A stretch of 64,000 bases of DNA, from the NCBI GenBank assembly GCA_958295465.1, contig OY282353.1, forward strand, positions 3,277,001 to 3,341,000. The letters run 5' to 3'. The stretch comes from an uncultured Gammaproteobacteria bacterium (GTDB lineage: Bacteria; Pseudomonadota; Gammaproteobacteria; HK1). Every line of letters starts with the position of its first letter. Position 1 is the first letter of the stretch. The translations under genes were made by a program, and so were the position numbers. Shown piece after piece: positions 51,179-60,202 of this stretch. The notes beneath the pieces were generated by a model. That model worked only from the letters and a program-made list of their open reading frames with translations. It had not been told where the DNA came from and did no database searches.

Positions 51179-52974
51179 TGCTTTCCCCCGACGCCCGCAC
51201 CGTCGCCTTCGATCTGCTCCGGCCGCCCCCGGGCCACCGCCTCGATCTTGCCGTGCTGACCACCTACACCCTGGACCTGGAAGCGCTGCTGGCGCTACCC
51301 CTCGGGGTATTGGCTCACGCGGACGAGGGGATGGAGGACATGCTGGCCGACCCGTTGTTGCTGACCCAGGCGCTACGGGAGGCCGGTGACCGCATTCACG
51401 TCTTCGTCGACGAGACCGGTATCGCGATTCCCGGCAAGGAAAGAGCGCTGTACGCGATGCTCGAATCGAGCGTGCATCCCGTACGTGCCCCCAACGGCGG
51501 TGTATTTCACCCCAAGGTCTGGGTTGCCCGATTCATGGCCGACGGCGAACCCCCGCTGTTGCGGGTGGCGATCCTGTCGAGGAACCTGACCTTCGACCGC
51601 TCCTGGGATGTTGCGCTGGCGAGCGAAGCCTCGCCGATGGGCAGACGGAGAGCAAGGCCGAGCCGGCCGCTGAGCGATCTCCTGCAAAAGCTGCCGGGTC
51701 TGGCCACTGAAGAATTGGAGCCGCGAGTTGCGGAGCGAATAAGTGCGTTGGCCGAAGAGACCGGACGGACCCGGTTTCCAAGCCCCGAGGGATTCGTGGC
51801 TCCCGTCGAGTTTCACTTGTTCGGATTGTCACGACGGCAGCGCCCCTGGCGCCCGCTGCCCGGCGGGTCCCGCATCCTGGCCATTGCGCCCTTCGTCAAC
51901 CGCACGGCGCTCGACGCGCTCATTGGTGCAGGCAAAGAGGCATGCAGGCTTGTAAGCCGCCAGGAGGAGTTGGACAAGCTGCCTGATGACACCCTGGATG
52001 CCTGGGAACAGATCTTCGTCCTGTCGGACGCCGCTCAGGAGGAGCCGGAGGACGGTGCCGGCGCCAGTCCAACCGGGCTGCATGCCAAGGTCATCGCCGT
52101 AGAGCATGGGTGGGACGTCACATGGTTCGTCGGCTCGGCAAACCTCACTGCGGCCGCGTTCACCGGTAACAACGTCGAGATGATGGCCTCTGTCACCGGA
52201 CGCCGGGGACGCAGAACCAGCAATCGCGGCTACGGTATCGATCGCTTTCTCGAATCCGGGTTCGAAGGTCTGTGTACGCCATACCGCAAGAACAATCGAG
52301 AGCCCGAGGGCGATGACGTGGTTCAAGCACACAAGCGGCTCGAGGAAGCTCGTGCCGCTCTGATAGCCGCTGAACTGACGGTGGTCTGCTCGTGCGCAGA
52401 CGAGTCCTGGACCTGGACGCTCAAGGGTCGGATCACGCTGCCTGACGGCGTCGAAGCCGTAGCGTGGCCGATCTCCGTTCCCGAAGAGCAGGCTCGCCCG
52501 CTCGACTTGCCATCGAGTTGGACGTTGCCCCTCACCCGACTGACCGCCTTTGCCGCTTTCCGTTTGCGTGTACCGGTCCGAGGGGTGGACGACATTCGCA
52601 TGACCTTGCGGCTTCCCGCGAGCGGAATGCCCGATGACCGTCTGCATCAGGTACTCAGAATCCTGATCGACACTCCCGATCGCCTTCTGCGCTTCCTGCG
52701 GGCGCTGCTGGGAGGGCTCGACGGCATGGTCGGTTGGGCGATGAGCGGGGGCGATGGCAGTGGGGGTGGCCCCTGGGGAGAAGGATTTGCCGGAGAGACG
52801 CTGCTTGAGGATCTGGTGCGCGCCGCCGCACGCGATCCGGAGCGCCTGAAGCCCGTACGCCGGCTGATCGGCGATCTCCGCAAGGCGGAGGAAGGACGAA
52901 AGGTCGTCCCTGACGACCTGTTTGCCGTCTGGTCGGCGGTGGAAGAAACGCTCCGGGAGGGAAATCCATCTTGA
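51178..52974 (+). CDS. phospholipase D-like nuclease, second gene of the operon
   Basis: A 598-residue protein with two PLD half-sites: FHPKVWVARF near residue 110 with LSRNLTFDRSWD, and LHAKVIAVE near 301 with FVGSANLTAAAF. These HxK and SxNLT pairs make the composite phosphodiesterase active site. The C-terminal ~250 residues are beta-rich then helical with no recognised motif. PLD proteins paired with helicases are nucleases of systems such as DISARM (DrmC) and others. Its TGA overlaps the TTG start of the helicase gene (TTGA). Confidence 0.85.
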   Translation: MLSPDARTVAFDLLRPPPGHRLDLAVLTTYTLDLEALLALPLGVLAHADEGMEDMLADPLLLTQALREAGDRIHVFVDETGIAIPGKERALYAMLESSVHPVRAPNGGVFHPKVWVARFMADGEPPLLRVAILSRNLTFDRSWDVALASEASPMGRRRARPSRPLSDLLQKLPGLATEELEPRVAERISALAEETGRTRFPSPEGFVAPVEFHLFGLSRRQRPWRPLPGGSRILAIAPFVNRTALDALIGAGKEACRLVSRQEELDKLPDDTLDAWEQIFVLSDAAQEEPEDGAGASPTGLHAKVIAVEHGWDVTWFVGSANLTAAAFTGNNVEMMASVTGRRGRRTSNRGYGIDRFLESGFEGLCTPYRKNNREPEGDDVVQAHKRLEEARAALIAAELTVVCSCADESWTWTLKGRITLPDGVEAVAWPISVPEEQARPLDLPSSWTLPLTRLTAFAAFRLRVPVRGVDDIRMTLRLPASGMPDDRLHQVLRILIDTPDRLLRFLRALLGGLDGMVGWAMSGGDGSGGGPWGEGFAGETLLEDLVRAAARDPERLKPVRRLIGDLRKAEEGRKVVPDDLFAVWSAVEETLREGNPS

Positions 52975-55900
52975 ACCGACCCTGCGTCGATGAGCTCCTG
53001 AAGCCGCTCAAACCGTTTCAGCGTCGTACGGTAGAGCATGCATTCCACCGCCTGTTCATCGCAAAAGACGGCACCGCACGTTTCCTCGTAGCCGACGAAG
53101 TCGGACTCGGCAAGACGCTGGTCGCACGCGGCATCATCGCCCGCGCCATCGATCATCTCTGGGATGACGTCGAACGGATCGACATCATCTACATCTGCAG
53201 CAACTCCAGCATCGCCCGCGCCAACCTTCACAAGCTTCAGGTGAGTGGTGCGGGCGAGCAGGCGTTCCCGCTGGCGACCCGCCTTACCATGCTGGTGACG
53301 GAGCTCGCGCCCCAGGACGGGAACCCTGGACTCGCGAACAACAAGTTGAACTTCGTCAGCTTCACACCGGGAACGTCGTTCAACATGGGACATTCCTCCG
53401 GTCAACGGCGTGAACGAGAAGTGTTGTTCCACCTGCTTGTACCCTGCTTCTCTCGACGGCGACGTACGGCGTTGATGAATCTGTTGCAGGGCTGGATCAA
53501 GAAAAAGGACGGTTGGCGACGAGGGCTGAATAACGGCCGTATTCCGCTCGACCCGGAGATCACGAAGCGCTTCCATATAGCGTTCGGAAGACAAACCGAG
53601 CTCCGGCGTGAATTGGACGAACTCTTCGACACTTGGTTCTACCGCCATCGGTCGCCATGGCCGGACGAGGCTGGACGGCGGCGAGACATGGTAATTGCCA
53701 AGCTGCGCCGGTTGCTGGCCGAAGTATGCGTTCAAGCGCTGGAGCCCGATCTCGTCATTCTCGACGAATTTCAGCGTTTCAAGATGTTGCTCGAAACACG
53801 GGAAGAGCGTCGAGGTCCCGCGGCCGAGCTGGCCCGAGAGCTGTTCCGGGCCAGGAATTCCGACGGCGATCCGGTGCGCACTCTGTTGCTTTCCGCAACG
53901 CCGTACAAGCTCTACACCGCGGATGCCGAAATCGAGAACGAGGATCACTACGAGGACTTCCTGGCTACTACGCGGTTCCTGTTCGATGAAGACGAAGCCC
54001 GCGTCGAAAAGGCAAGGCGCCGGCTCTCCCGTTTCGGCGAGGCGCTCAAGCGCGCTGCGGCTGGCGAACCCGACTCGATCGAAACGATCAAAACCGCCAA
54101 GGGTGAAGTCGAAGCTGCCCTGCGAACCATCATGACCCGCACCGAACGTGTCACCGCCAGCAACAAACGGGACGCGATGGTGGTGGAATACCGGCCGACC
54201 TCCACACTCATGCCGGCCGACGTGCGGCAGTATCTCGCCGCCGATGCGCTGTTCCGCGCGGTAGGCGACCGAGACCCCATGGCGCTCTGGAAGTCTGCGC
54301 CCTACCTCGCCCACTTCATGCACGGCTACAAATTCAACGAGCGTCTTGATGAGACACTCGAACAGTCGCCGGATAAAGTGACCGATGTGTTCCGCCAGCA
54401 TGCTCACGCCTTCCTGAGCGCTGAGGCGTTGCATGAATGGTCTGCACTCGACCCGGGTAATGCCAAGCTGCGCAGCATGGTGCACGACCTGCTCGACGCA
54501 GGACTGTGGCGACTGCTCTGGGTACCTCCCACGCTGCCCTATTGGCCGCTGGAAGGACCGTTCAAGGGCAAGGGAACCATCACCAAGACCTTGCTGTTCT
54601 CGGCTTGGAACGTGGTGCCCGATGTAGTCAGCGCCGTTCTGAGCTACGAGGCGGAACGGAGGATGGTCGGTGGCCGGCTCAAGTCCTACCAGGATCCCGC
54701 GAAACAACAGGGGCCACTGCTCAGACTCACGCAGTCGGCAACCGGAATCCGGTCCCGCCATCGCCTGTTGCTGCTCCTCATGCCGTGTCTGCCGCTGGCG
54801 GACCTGGCACATCCTCTGGAAGCACCAGCGGGACAGGATCGCCGGGGCTGGGTCCGCGAGCGAGTCGAGGGGCTCCTGGCGGATCCCCGATTGCACGACC
54901 CTCGGAACGGTGAGATCGATGATCGTTGGGAGTGGGCGGCGCCATTGGTGCTGGACCCGACACTGCGCACGTTCCTGCAAGCGTGGAAGGATTCTGAGTT
55001 GCCGGCTCGGGAAAATGGCAAGCCGTTCCCGAGACCCAACCCCGAAGTCTTCGACAAGTATCTCGACGATCTCCTCGAATTGCAGCCATGCCAGCTCGGC
55101 CGCCGGCCTCCGAACTTGGCCGAACTGCTCACCGAGGTTGCTCTCGGATCTCCGGCAATCCTTGCATTGCGTTGCCTGAAAGCGTCAACGGGTGTCGGCG
55201 ACGACGCGCGGCGGGAGCTTGCAAAGAAGATGGCCGACGCATTCTGGAGCCTCTTCAACCAGCCGGCCGTGATTTCTCTGATCCGCCAGCTCGCCTCCGA
55301 AGCCGGTGCTTCGCACGACGAAGCCTATTACTGGCGCTTGGTGCTCCGCTATTGTCAGCAAGGCAACTTGCAGGCGGTGCTTGACGAACAGTGGCACCTG
55401 CTGTGGGAACAGCACGCCTGGTCCGAGGAAACGGGCGCCGAAGAGATCGCCACCGTGTGCGCACGAAAGCTCACGCAGAGTGTGCAGCCCACGCGATCAC
55501 GCGTTCATGCGCGGTTCTTCCGAGCCCGGAACCGAGACGCTGATGGTCCGGAAGAAATCCGTATTCGCACTGTGTTCGCTCTGCGTTTCGGCCACGTTCG
55601 CACTGAAGATAATCAGCACATCAGCCAGGACGCGGTGAGAGCGGCCTTCAACAGTCCTTTCCGTCCGTTTGTCCTGACCAGTACGTCCATCGGTCAGGAG
55701 GGGCTCGACTTCCACCCCTGGTGCCACCGACTGGTCCACTGGAATCTTCCGGGCAATCCGGTCGATCTCGAACAGCGAGAGGGCCGTATCCATCGGTACA
55801 AGGGGCACGCCGTCCGCCGCAACGTCGCCGCCGCCAACGGCCGGAACGCCCTCGCGTCCTGGCAATCCGGCGATGACATCTGGAGGTTGATCTTTGAGCT

Positions 55901-56189
55901 TGCCGAGCGGGCGGCGCAAGCGGACGACGAACACGAAGATGGCCTCGTCCCACAGTGGATCGCCTATGGCGAGCACCGCGTTGAGCGCCATGTCCCGCTG
56001 CTCCCATACACGACGGAAGTCGATGCATTCAAGCGGCTGAAGCGCCAGCTTGCCGCCTATCGTGTCGCCTTCGGCCAACCCCGCCAGGAGGAGTTGATCA
56101 CGCTCCTCGACCATGCCGGCCTTGACGTGAGCCAACTCGAAGATTGGGCCATAGATCTTGCGCCGCCAATCCTTGGGAACAAGCAGTAG
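52971..56189 (+). CDS. SNF2/DEAD-like helicase, third gene of the operon
   Basis: A 1072-residue superfamily 2 helicase. Motif I is ADEVGLGKT (41-49), motif II VILDEFQRF near 265, motif III LLLSATPYKL near 305. The C-terminal RecA domain has TSIGQEGLDFHPWCHRLVHW and the Arg finger motif QREGRIHRYKG near 935. A long insertion (about 400-850) between the RecA domains is characteristic of phage-defence helicases. It starts with TTG at 52971. It most likely translocates on DNA and delivers it to the PLD nuclease; that is inference. Confidence 0.9.
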   Translation: MNRPCVDELLKPLKPFQRRTVEHAFHRLFIAKDGTARFLVADEVGLGKTLVARGIIARAIDHLWDDVERIDIIYICSNSSIARANLHKLQVSGAGEQAFPLATRLTMLVTELAPQDGNPGLANNKLNFVSFTPGTSFNMGHSSGQRREREVLFHLLVPCFSRRRRTALMNLLQGWIKKKDGWRRGLNNGRIPLDPEITKRFHIAFGRQTELRRELDELFDTWFYRHRSPWPDEAGRRRDMVIAKLRRLLAEVCVQALEPDLVILDEFQRFKMLLETREERRGPAAELARELFRARNSDGDPVRTLLLSATPYKLYTADAEIENEDHYEDFLATTRFLFDEDEARVEKARRRLSRFGEALKRAAAGEPDSIETIKTAKGEVEAALRTIMTRTERVTASNKRDAMVVEYRPTSTLMPADVRQYLAADALFRAVGDRDPMALWKSAPYLAHFMHGYKFNERLDETLEQSPDKVTDVFRQHAHAFLSAEALHEWSALDPGNAKLRSMVHDLLDAGLWRLLWVPPTLPYWPLEGPFKGKGTITKTLLFSAWNVVPDVVSAVLSYEAERRMVGGRLKSYQDPAKQQGPLLRLTQSATGIRSRHRLLLLLMPCLPLADLAHPLEAPAGQDRRGWVRERVEGLLADPRLHDPRNGEIDDRWEWAAPLVLDPTLRTFLQAWKDSELPARENGKPFPRPNPEVFDKYLDDLLELQPCQLGRRPPNLAELLTEVALGSPAILALRCLKASTGVGDDARRELAKKMADAFWSLFNQPAVISLIRQLASEAGASHDEAYYWRLVLRYCQQGNLQAVLDEQWHLLWEQHAWSEETGAEEIATVCARKLTQSVQPTRSRVHARFFRARNRDADGPEEIRIRTVFALRFGHVRTEDNQHISQDAVRAAFNSPFRPFVLTSTSIGQEGLDFHPWCHRLVHWNLPGNPVDLEQREGRIHRYKGHAVRRNVAAANGRNALASWQSGDDIWRLIFELAERAAQADDEHEDGLVPQWIAYGEHRVERHVPLLPYTTEVDAFKRLKRQLAAYRVAFGQPRQEELITLLDHAGLDVSQLEDWAIDLAPPILGNKQ

Positions 56190-56572
56190 TGAACCTGGTC
56201 GAGTTGCCGGACCTGCGCCGGATCGCGGACCTCTTCCTTGGCCAACTGTCCGAAACGAAGCGATTGCCAGCGGCGGCTGAAGCGCGTACCGCGCTTGAGG
56301 AAGGGCTCCGAGTAGCTACCGTGACGCCAGAGGGCGTCGAAGTCACCCGCTTCGATCGGTCGCGGGGGGCGGACGAGGGGCAACTGCGAAGGCCCCCACG
56401 TCCGCGGCATCGGCATGGGCGAAGTCTTGCCCCTGCTCATGTCGGTGCGCGCCCGCTACGTCCTGCTCGAGAACGCCAACCCGCGCCCCAGCCTCGCTTC
56501 CGTCCGCGCCTGATCGGGCATTCGACTCAGACCGCTACGGGCTCGCCGGTGATCCGCTCGATCCGGATGTGA
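56189..56572 (+). pseudogene. truncated fourth ORF of the operon
   Basis: A GTG at 56189 shares its first base with the helicase TAG. The first ~62 residues look coding (VNLVELPDLRRIADLFLGQL SETKRLPAAAEARTALEEGL). After about 56385 the frame becomes Arg/Pro-rich, and an overlapping frame ending at 56512 carries a different protein-like tail (RYVLLENANPRP). I read this as a fourth gene cut by a recombination junction. No family recognised. Confidence 0.35.
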
Positions 56573-56823
56573 TCGGCCTTCTTCATCGCTTGGGCAAGAT
56601 CGTAGGCGGCCTGCATCCGGAACCAGGTATCCGCCCCCCCGCCGAACGCCTTGTCGAGGCGGATCGCCATCTCCGGGGAGATGCCGGAGCGGGCGTTCAC
56701 CAGCTCGGAGAGCTGCTTGCGGCTGACCCCCAACTTCCTGGCTGCCTCCGTCACGCTCAGTCCCAACGGCTCCAGGCAATCGTAGCGCACGGACAGGCCA
56801 GGATGAGGCGGATTCTTCATCAT
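56527..56823 (-). CDS. higA: HigA-type antitoxin (XRE HTH)
   Basis: A 98-residue HigA/VapI-family antitoxin. [40 protein letters not shown] contains the HTH, and [24 protein letters not shown] is the family signature. It would bind and neutralise the HigB-type RNase encoded upstream and repress the locus. It is separated from higB by 218 nt, longer than usual, with its own operator-like repeats and a ribosome binding site (AGGAGAA). Confidence 0.9.
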   Translation of the reverse strand: MMKNPPHPGLSVRYDCLEPLGLSVTEAARKLGVSRKQLSELVNARSGISPEMAIRLDKAFGGGADTWFRMQAAYDLAQAMKKADHIRIERITGEPVAV

Positions 56824-56836
56824 TGTTCAATTCTCC

Positions 56837-56864
56837 TATAGCTGTATAGGTATAGCTGTATAGG
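56837..56864. promoter_or_regulatory. tandem 14-bp TATAGCTGTATAGG repeats upstream of higA
   Basis: Two head-to-tail copies (56837-56850, 56851-56864) lie 14-41 bp upstream of the higA ATG, in an AT-rich patch. Each contains a near-dyad TATAGCTGTATA. They are the likely HigA operator and could overlap a -10 element. Confidence 0.55.
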
Positions 56865-56965
56865 TAAGTCGTTTCCATATTCATCCCGCAGTCGTAACGA
56901 ATTTTGTGCATGATCGTGCTTTCACCCTGAATTGACAGGCTCGACGGGTGTCCGGTGCCGTATGG

Positions 56966-56992
56966 CTCGACCTCACCTTGAGTGAGGTCGAG
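56966..56992. terminator. perfect 11-bp hairpin between higB and higA
   Basis: CTCGACCTCAC-CTTGA-GTGAGGTCGAG has an 11-bp stem and 5-nt loop, 50 nt downstream of the higB stop. There is no U-tract on either strand, so it may be a processing or attenuation element rather than a classical terminator. Confidence 0.4.
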
Positions 56993-57041
56993 ACACAGGC
57001 TGAAACCGTGTGGAAACTTCATGAGATTTGAGGTTTAAGGC

Positions 57042-57326
57042 TCACTTTCCGTGATAATCGATAAGATCTACTTCATGGACATTCCCTTCTTCAACGCGGA
57101 AGACGATGCGCCAGTTCCCGGACACCTCCACCGACCACTGCCCCGCCCGATTACCCTTGAGCGGATGCAGACCAAAGCCGGGCAGATTCATTTGACTCGG
57201 TTGGGTGATCTCATCAAGCCGCGCCAGAATACGCTTGATCTTGTCCACCTTGCCCCGTGGAAGCCCTCGCTGATCGTCGTTCTCGAACGCTCGCTCAAGT
57301 TTCTTGGATTTGAGACTCACTATCAT
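57042..57326 (-). CDS. higB: HigB-type toxin (RelE/ParE superfamily)
   Basis: A 94-residue RelE/HigB-family ribosome-dependent mRNA interferase. Conserved features: SLKSKKLERAFENDDQRGLP, the LARLDEITQPSQMNLPGFGL HPLKG segment, and GQWSVEVSGNWRIVFRVEEG near the C-terminus with catalytic-type Arg residues. The toxin gene precedes the antitoxin gene, the normal higBA order. Probably maintains the neighbouring island. Confidence 0.9.
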   Translation of the reverse strand: MIVSLKSKKLERAFENDDQRGLPRGKVDKIKRILARLDEITQPSQMNLPGFGLHPLKGNRAGQWSVEVSGNWRIVFRVEEGNVHEVDLIDYHGK

Positions 57327-57392
57327 CTGGTTCCCTCGGTTACTTGGGAGTACGGACTGTAACCCGTAACCTCTCGGGCAGCAAGTACCGCC

Positions 57393-57683
57393 TCAGGACC
57401 CCGGGCACCGAAAATTCCCCGTAGGGAGCTTGAGCTCCTTGACGAAGAGCCCGGTCATGATCGTCTTTCCCGCCCCCGGATCGTCGGCGAGCAGGAAGCG
57501 CAGCCAGGGCTGCGGCAGCATCTTCAGATAGACTGCCTCGATCTGGTGGGGCAGCGTGCGGATGCCGGACAGGCTGATCGCGAACTGGCGGTCGTATGCG
57601 TAGGCGAGCCCGATGCGGGTGGACTCCACGATCAGGCGGAGCTTCCCGAGGTCCGCCGGAGGACCTGCCGTTATCGATGGCAT
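57393..57683 (-). pseudogene. 5' fragment of a defence-type SNF2 helicase gene
   Basis: The 96-codon frame ends with PHQIEAVYLKMLPQPWLRFL LADDPGAGKTIMTGLFVKEL, the Q-motif-like segment and Walker A of large SNF2-type helicases found in phage-defence loci. The usual sequence continues for over 800 residues; here it stops at 57393 soon after Walker A. This is debris of a second defence locus next to the ABC-F gene. Confidence 0.75.
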
Positions 57684-57715
57684 CGTCGAATGGTCAAGAC
57701 TTTCTTACGATCCGT

Positions 57716-59908
57716 CTACATCTGGTCATCCCGGCCATGCTGCTCTGCTCCGGGTGGCGGTCCCGCCGCGGATCCATGCACCGCGTCGAGTTGCTCGCTC
57801 TTTTCGAGCCAGAGCGATTCGACTTCCGCGATCTCCGCGTCGAGCTGTCCGCGGCGCACGAGCAGCCCACGCAGCCACGGGCGTTGCGCATCGTCGTAGA
57901 CGGCGGTATCTGCCAGGGTCGCCTCGATCGACGCCCGCTCCTCACCCAGAGCGGCCAATCGGCGCTCCAGCAAATCGATCTCGCGCCTGAGCGGGGCGAT
58001 CCGGCGCCGTTCCTCCGCCGCCAGCCGACGGCGCTCGCGCCGGTCCGGCGCCGCGGCGTCCGCCGGCGTCATACCACCGGATCGCGATTCGCCGGGCGGG
58101 GGCGGGCCATCGAGCAGATCCGCCCCGGCCGGAGGCAGGCGCTCTCCGCCCGCCCGCGCCGCCGTGCCCCGGCCGCGCGTCGCCACCACGTCCGGAGAAC
58201 GTGATTCCTTCACCGTATCCGGGCTGCCCGCCGCCACCGTGTCCGAAAGGCTTGAGCCCGACACCTTGTCCGAACCGCTCTCCGCCTCCGTGCCCGAAGG
58301 ACGTGATCTCGCCGCCATATCCCGGCCGCGCGCCGCTGCGGGACGTTCCGACAGCCAGCGCCGATAGTCGTCGAGGTCGCCCTCGAAGGGTGCGGTGCGC
58401 GCACCCGCGACGAGCCAGAGGGAATCGCTCACCAGCCGCAACAGGTGGCGATCGTGGGAGACCAGGACGAGCGCGCCGGAGTACGACTGCAACGCCAGCG
58501 CGAGGGATTCACGCATGTCGAGGTCGAGATGGTTCGTCGGCTCGTCGAGCAGGAGCAGGTTGGGACGCTCCAGGACCAGCAGCGCCAGCGCGAGGCGGGT
58601 CTTCTCGCCGCCGGACAGCGGCGCGACGTGGCTCGTCGCCGGCGCAGCCCCGAACCCGAACCCGCCGAGGAAGTCGCGCATCTCCTGCTCCCGCACCCCG
58701 GGCGCGGCGGCCCGCGCCAGCTCCAGCGGGGTACGGTGCGGGTCGAGCTGATCGAGCCGGTGCTGGGCGAAATACCCGATCTTCGCATCGGGCGAGCGCT
58801 CGACCGCACCGGCGCCCGGCGCGATACGCCCTGCGATGCCGCGCATCAGGGTGGACTTGCCCGTTCCGTTCGCCCCGAGCAGGGCCACGCGGTCCCCGGG
58901 GGCCAGGGCCATCGACACCTCGTGCAGCACGTGGGGGCCGCCGTATCCGAACGACGCCGCCTCCAGCTTCACCACCGGCCGGGGCGAGCGCTCCGGTTCG
59001 AGGAACTCGAAGGCGAAGCGCCTCTCCACCGGAACGGGCGCCACCGCCTGCATCCGCTCCAGCGCCTTGAGCCGGCTCTGGGCCTGCCGCGCCTTGCTCG
59101 CCTTGTAGCGGAAACGGTCGACGAACGCCCGGACCCGCGCACGCTCGCGCCGCTGGCGGTCGGCGGCCCGGCGCGAGTGCTCGATCTCGACGGCGCGCAG
59201 CCGTTCGAACGCGCTGTAGTTCCCGGTGTAGAGGGAGATCCGGCCGCCGATGACCAAGGCGACGTGGTCCACGACGGGATCGAGGAACTCCCGGTCGTGG
59301 GAGATGAGCAGCAGGGTCCCGGCGTAGCGCCGCAGCCAGCCTTCCAGCCAGACCACCGCATCGAGGTCGAGGTGGTTCGTGGGCTCGTCGAGCAGGAGGA
59401 GATCCGAGGGGGTGACGAGGGTGCGGGCGAGCGCGGCGCGCATCCTCCAACCTCCGGAGAGGGTGTCCAGCCGCCGCGGCCCGTCGTCCGGCGCGAAGCC
59501 GAGCCCGCGCAGGACGCGGCTCGCGGCGGCTTCCGCGGCGTAGCCGTGGACGGCTTCCAGATCGGCGTGCGCCGCCGCCTCGGCCGCGGCGTCCCCGCGC
59601 GCCCCGGCATCCGCGAGCCGGGCGCGGATCGCCGCGATGCGCGGATCGCCGGAGACCACGTAGTCGATGAGGGGGACGTCGCCGCCCGGCGCCTCCTGGG
59701 CCACCGTCGCCACCGCGATGCCGGCGGGCAGCTCGACTTCGCCCCGATCGGGCTCCAGCTCCCCGAGCAGCAGCGCGAGGAGGCTGGACTTGCCGGCGCC
59801 GTTCGTCCCCACCACCCCGACCTTCCACCGGCGCCGGATCGCCAGGCTCGCGTCCCCGAGCACCTGCGCGCCGCCGCGGCGCAGCTCGACGCCGTCGAGC
59901 CGGATCAC
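57716..59908 (-). CDS. ABC-F ATPase (YheS/Uup-like)
   Basis: A 730-residue soluble protein with two ABC domains. Walker A motifs are GTNGAGKSS (34-42) and GANGTGKST (about 345). LSGG signatures and two LLLDEPTNHLDLD Walker B motifs are present. The inter-domain linker is the arm of ABC-F translation factors. There is no membrane domain; such proteins act on the ribosome (YheS/EttA group) or on DNA (Uup). The C-terminal extension (about 485-730) contains Ser/Gly-rich repeats and a coiled coil (RREIDLLERRLAALGEERAS). This extension is duplicated at 48998-49696. It starts with GTG at 59908. Confidence 0.93.
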   Translation of the reverse strand: MIRLDGVELRRGGAQVLGDASLAIRRRWKVGVVGTNGAGKSSLLALLLGELEPDRGEVELPAGIAVATVAQEAPGGDVPLIDYVVSGDPRIAAIRARLADAGARGDAAAEAAAHADLEAVHGYAAEAAASRVLRGLGFAPDDGPRRLDTLSGGWRMRAALARTLVTPSDLLLLDEPTNHLDLDAVVWLEGWLRRYAGTLLLISHDREFLDPVVDHVALVIGGRISLYTGNYSAFERLRAVEIEHSRRAADRQRRERARVRAFVDRFRYKASKARQAQSRLKALERMQAVAPVPVERRFAFEFLEPERSPRPVVKLEAASFGYGGPHVLHEVSMALAPGDRVALLGANGTGKSTLMRGIAGRIAPGAGAVERSPDAKIGYFAQHRLDQLDPHRTPLELARAAAPGVREQEMRDFLGGFGFGAAPATSHVAPLSGGEKTRLALALLVLERPNLLLLDEPTNHLDLDMRESLALALQSYSGALVLVSHDRHLLRLVSDSLWLVAGARTAPFEGDLDDYRRWLSERPAAARGRDMAARSRPSGTEAESGSDKVSGSSLSDTVAAGSPDTVKESRSPDVVATRGRGTAARAGGERLPPAGADLLDGPPPPGESRSGGMTPADAAAPDRRERRRLAAEERRRIAPLRREIDLLERRLAALGEERASIEATLADTAVYDDAQRPWLRGLLVRRGQLDAEIAEVESLWLEKSEQLDAVHGSAAGPPPGAEQHGRDDQM

Positions 59909-60046
59909 GGGATGCGCTCCACCGGGAACCGGATGATCGTCACGGGTGTTTCACGGGTGCGGATCGGGACGAATCGGTGCGGCTCCCGACCCGGATGCAG
60001 GCAGGGCGGCGTGCCGAACCGTCGATTCCGGAACGTGCCGTCCATG

Positions 60047-60149
60047 CCGTGCGCCGGACCGGATCATCGACGGCACCGATGATGGATTCCGGGCACTGCA
60101 CGAAAAGTATGGGTCCACGCCGTGTGCCGCGCCGGATCATCGGCGGCAC
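60047..60149. repeat. 30-bp direct repeat, two copies 73 bp apart
   Basis: ccgtgcgccggaccggatca and ten following bases at 60047-60076 recur at 60120-60149 with four mismatches. They lie in the 294-bp gap between the ABC-F gene and the TVP38-flavoprotein gene, where no gene is seen. Confidence 0.7.
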
Positions 60150-60202
60150 GCCGTCACGAACGGAAGTCCCCTGCGATCCGGCAGCAACGCGAGCCGCGCG
60201 GT

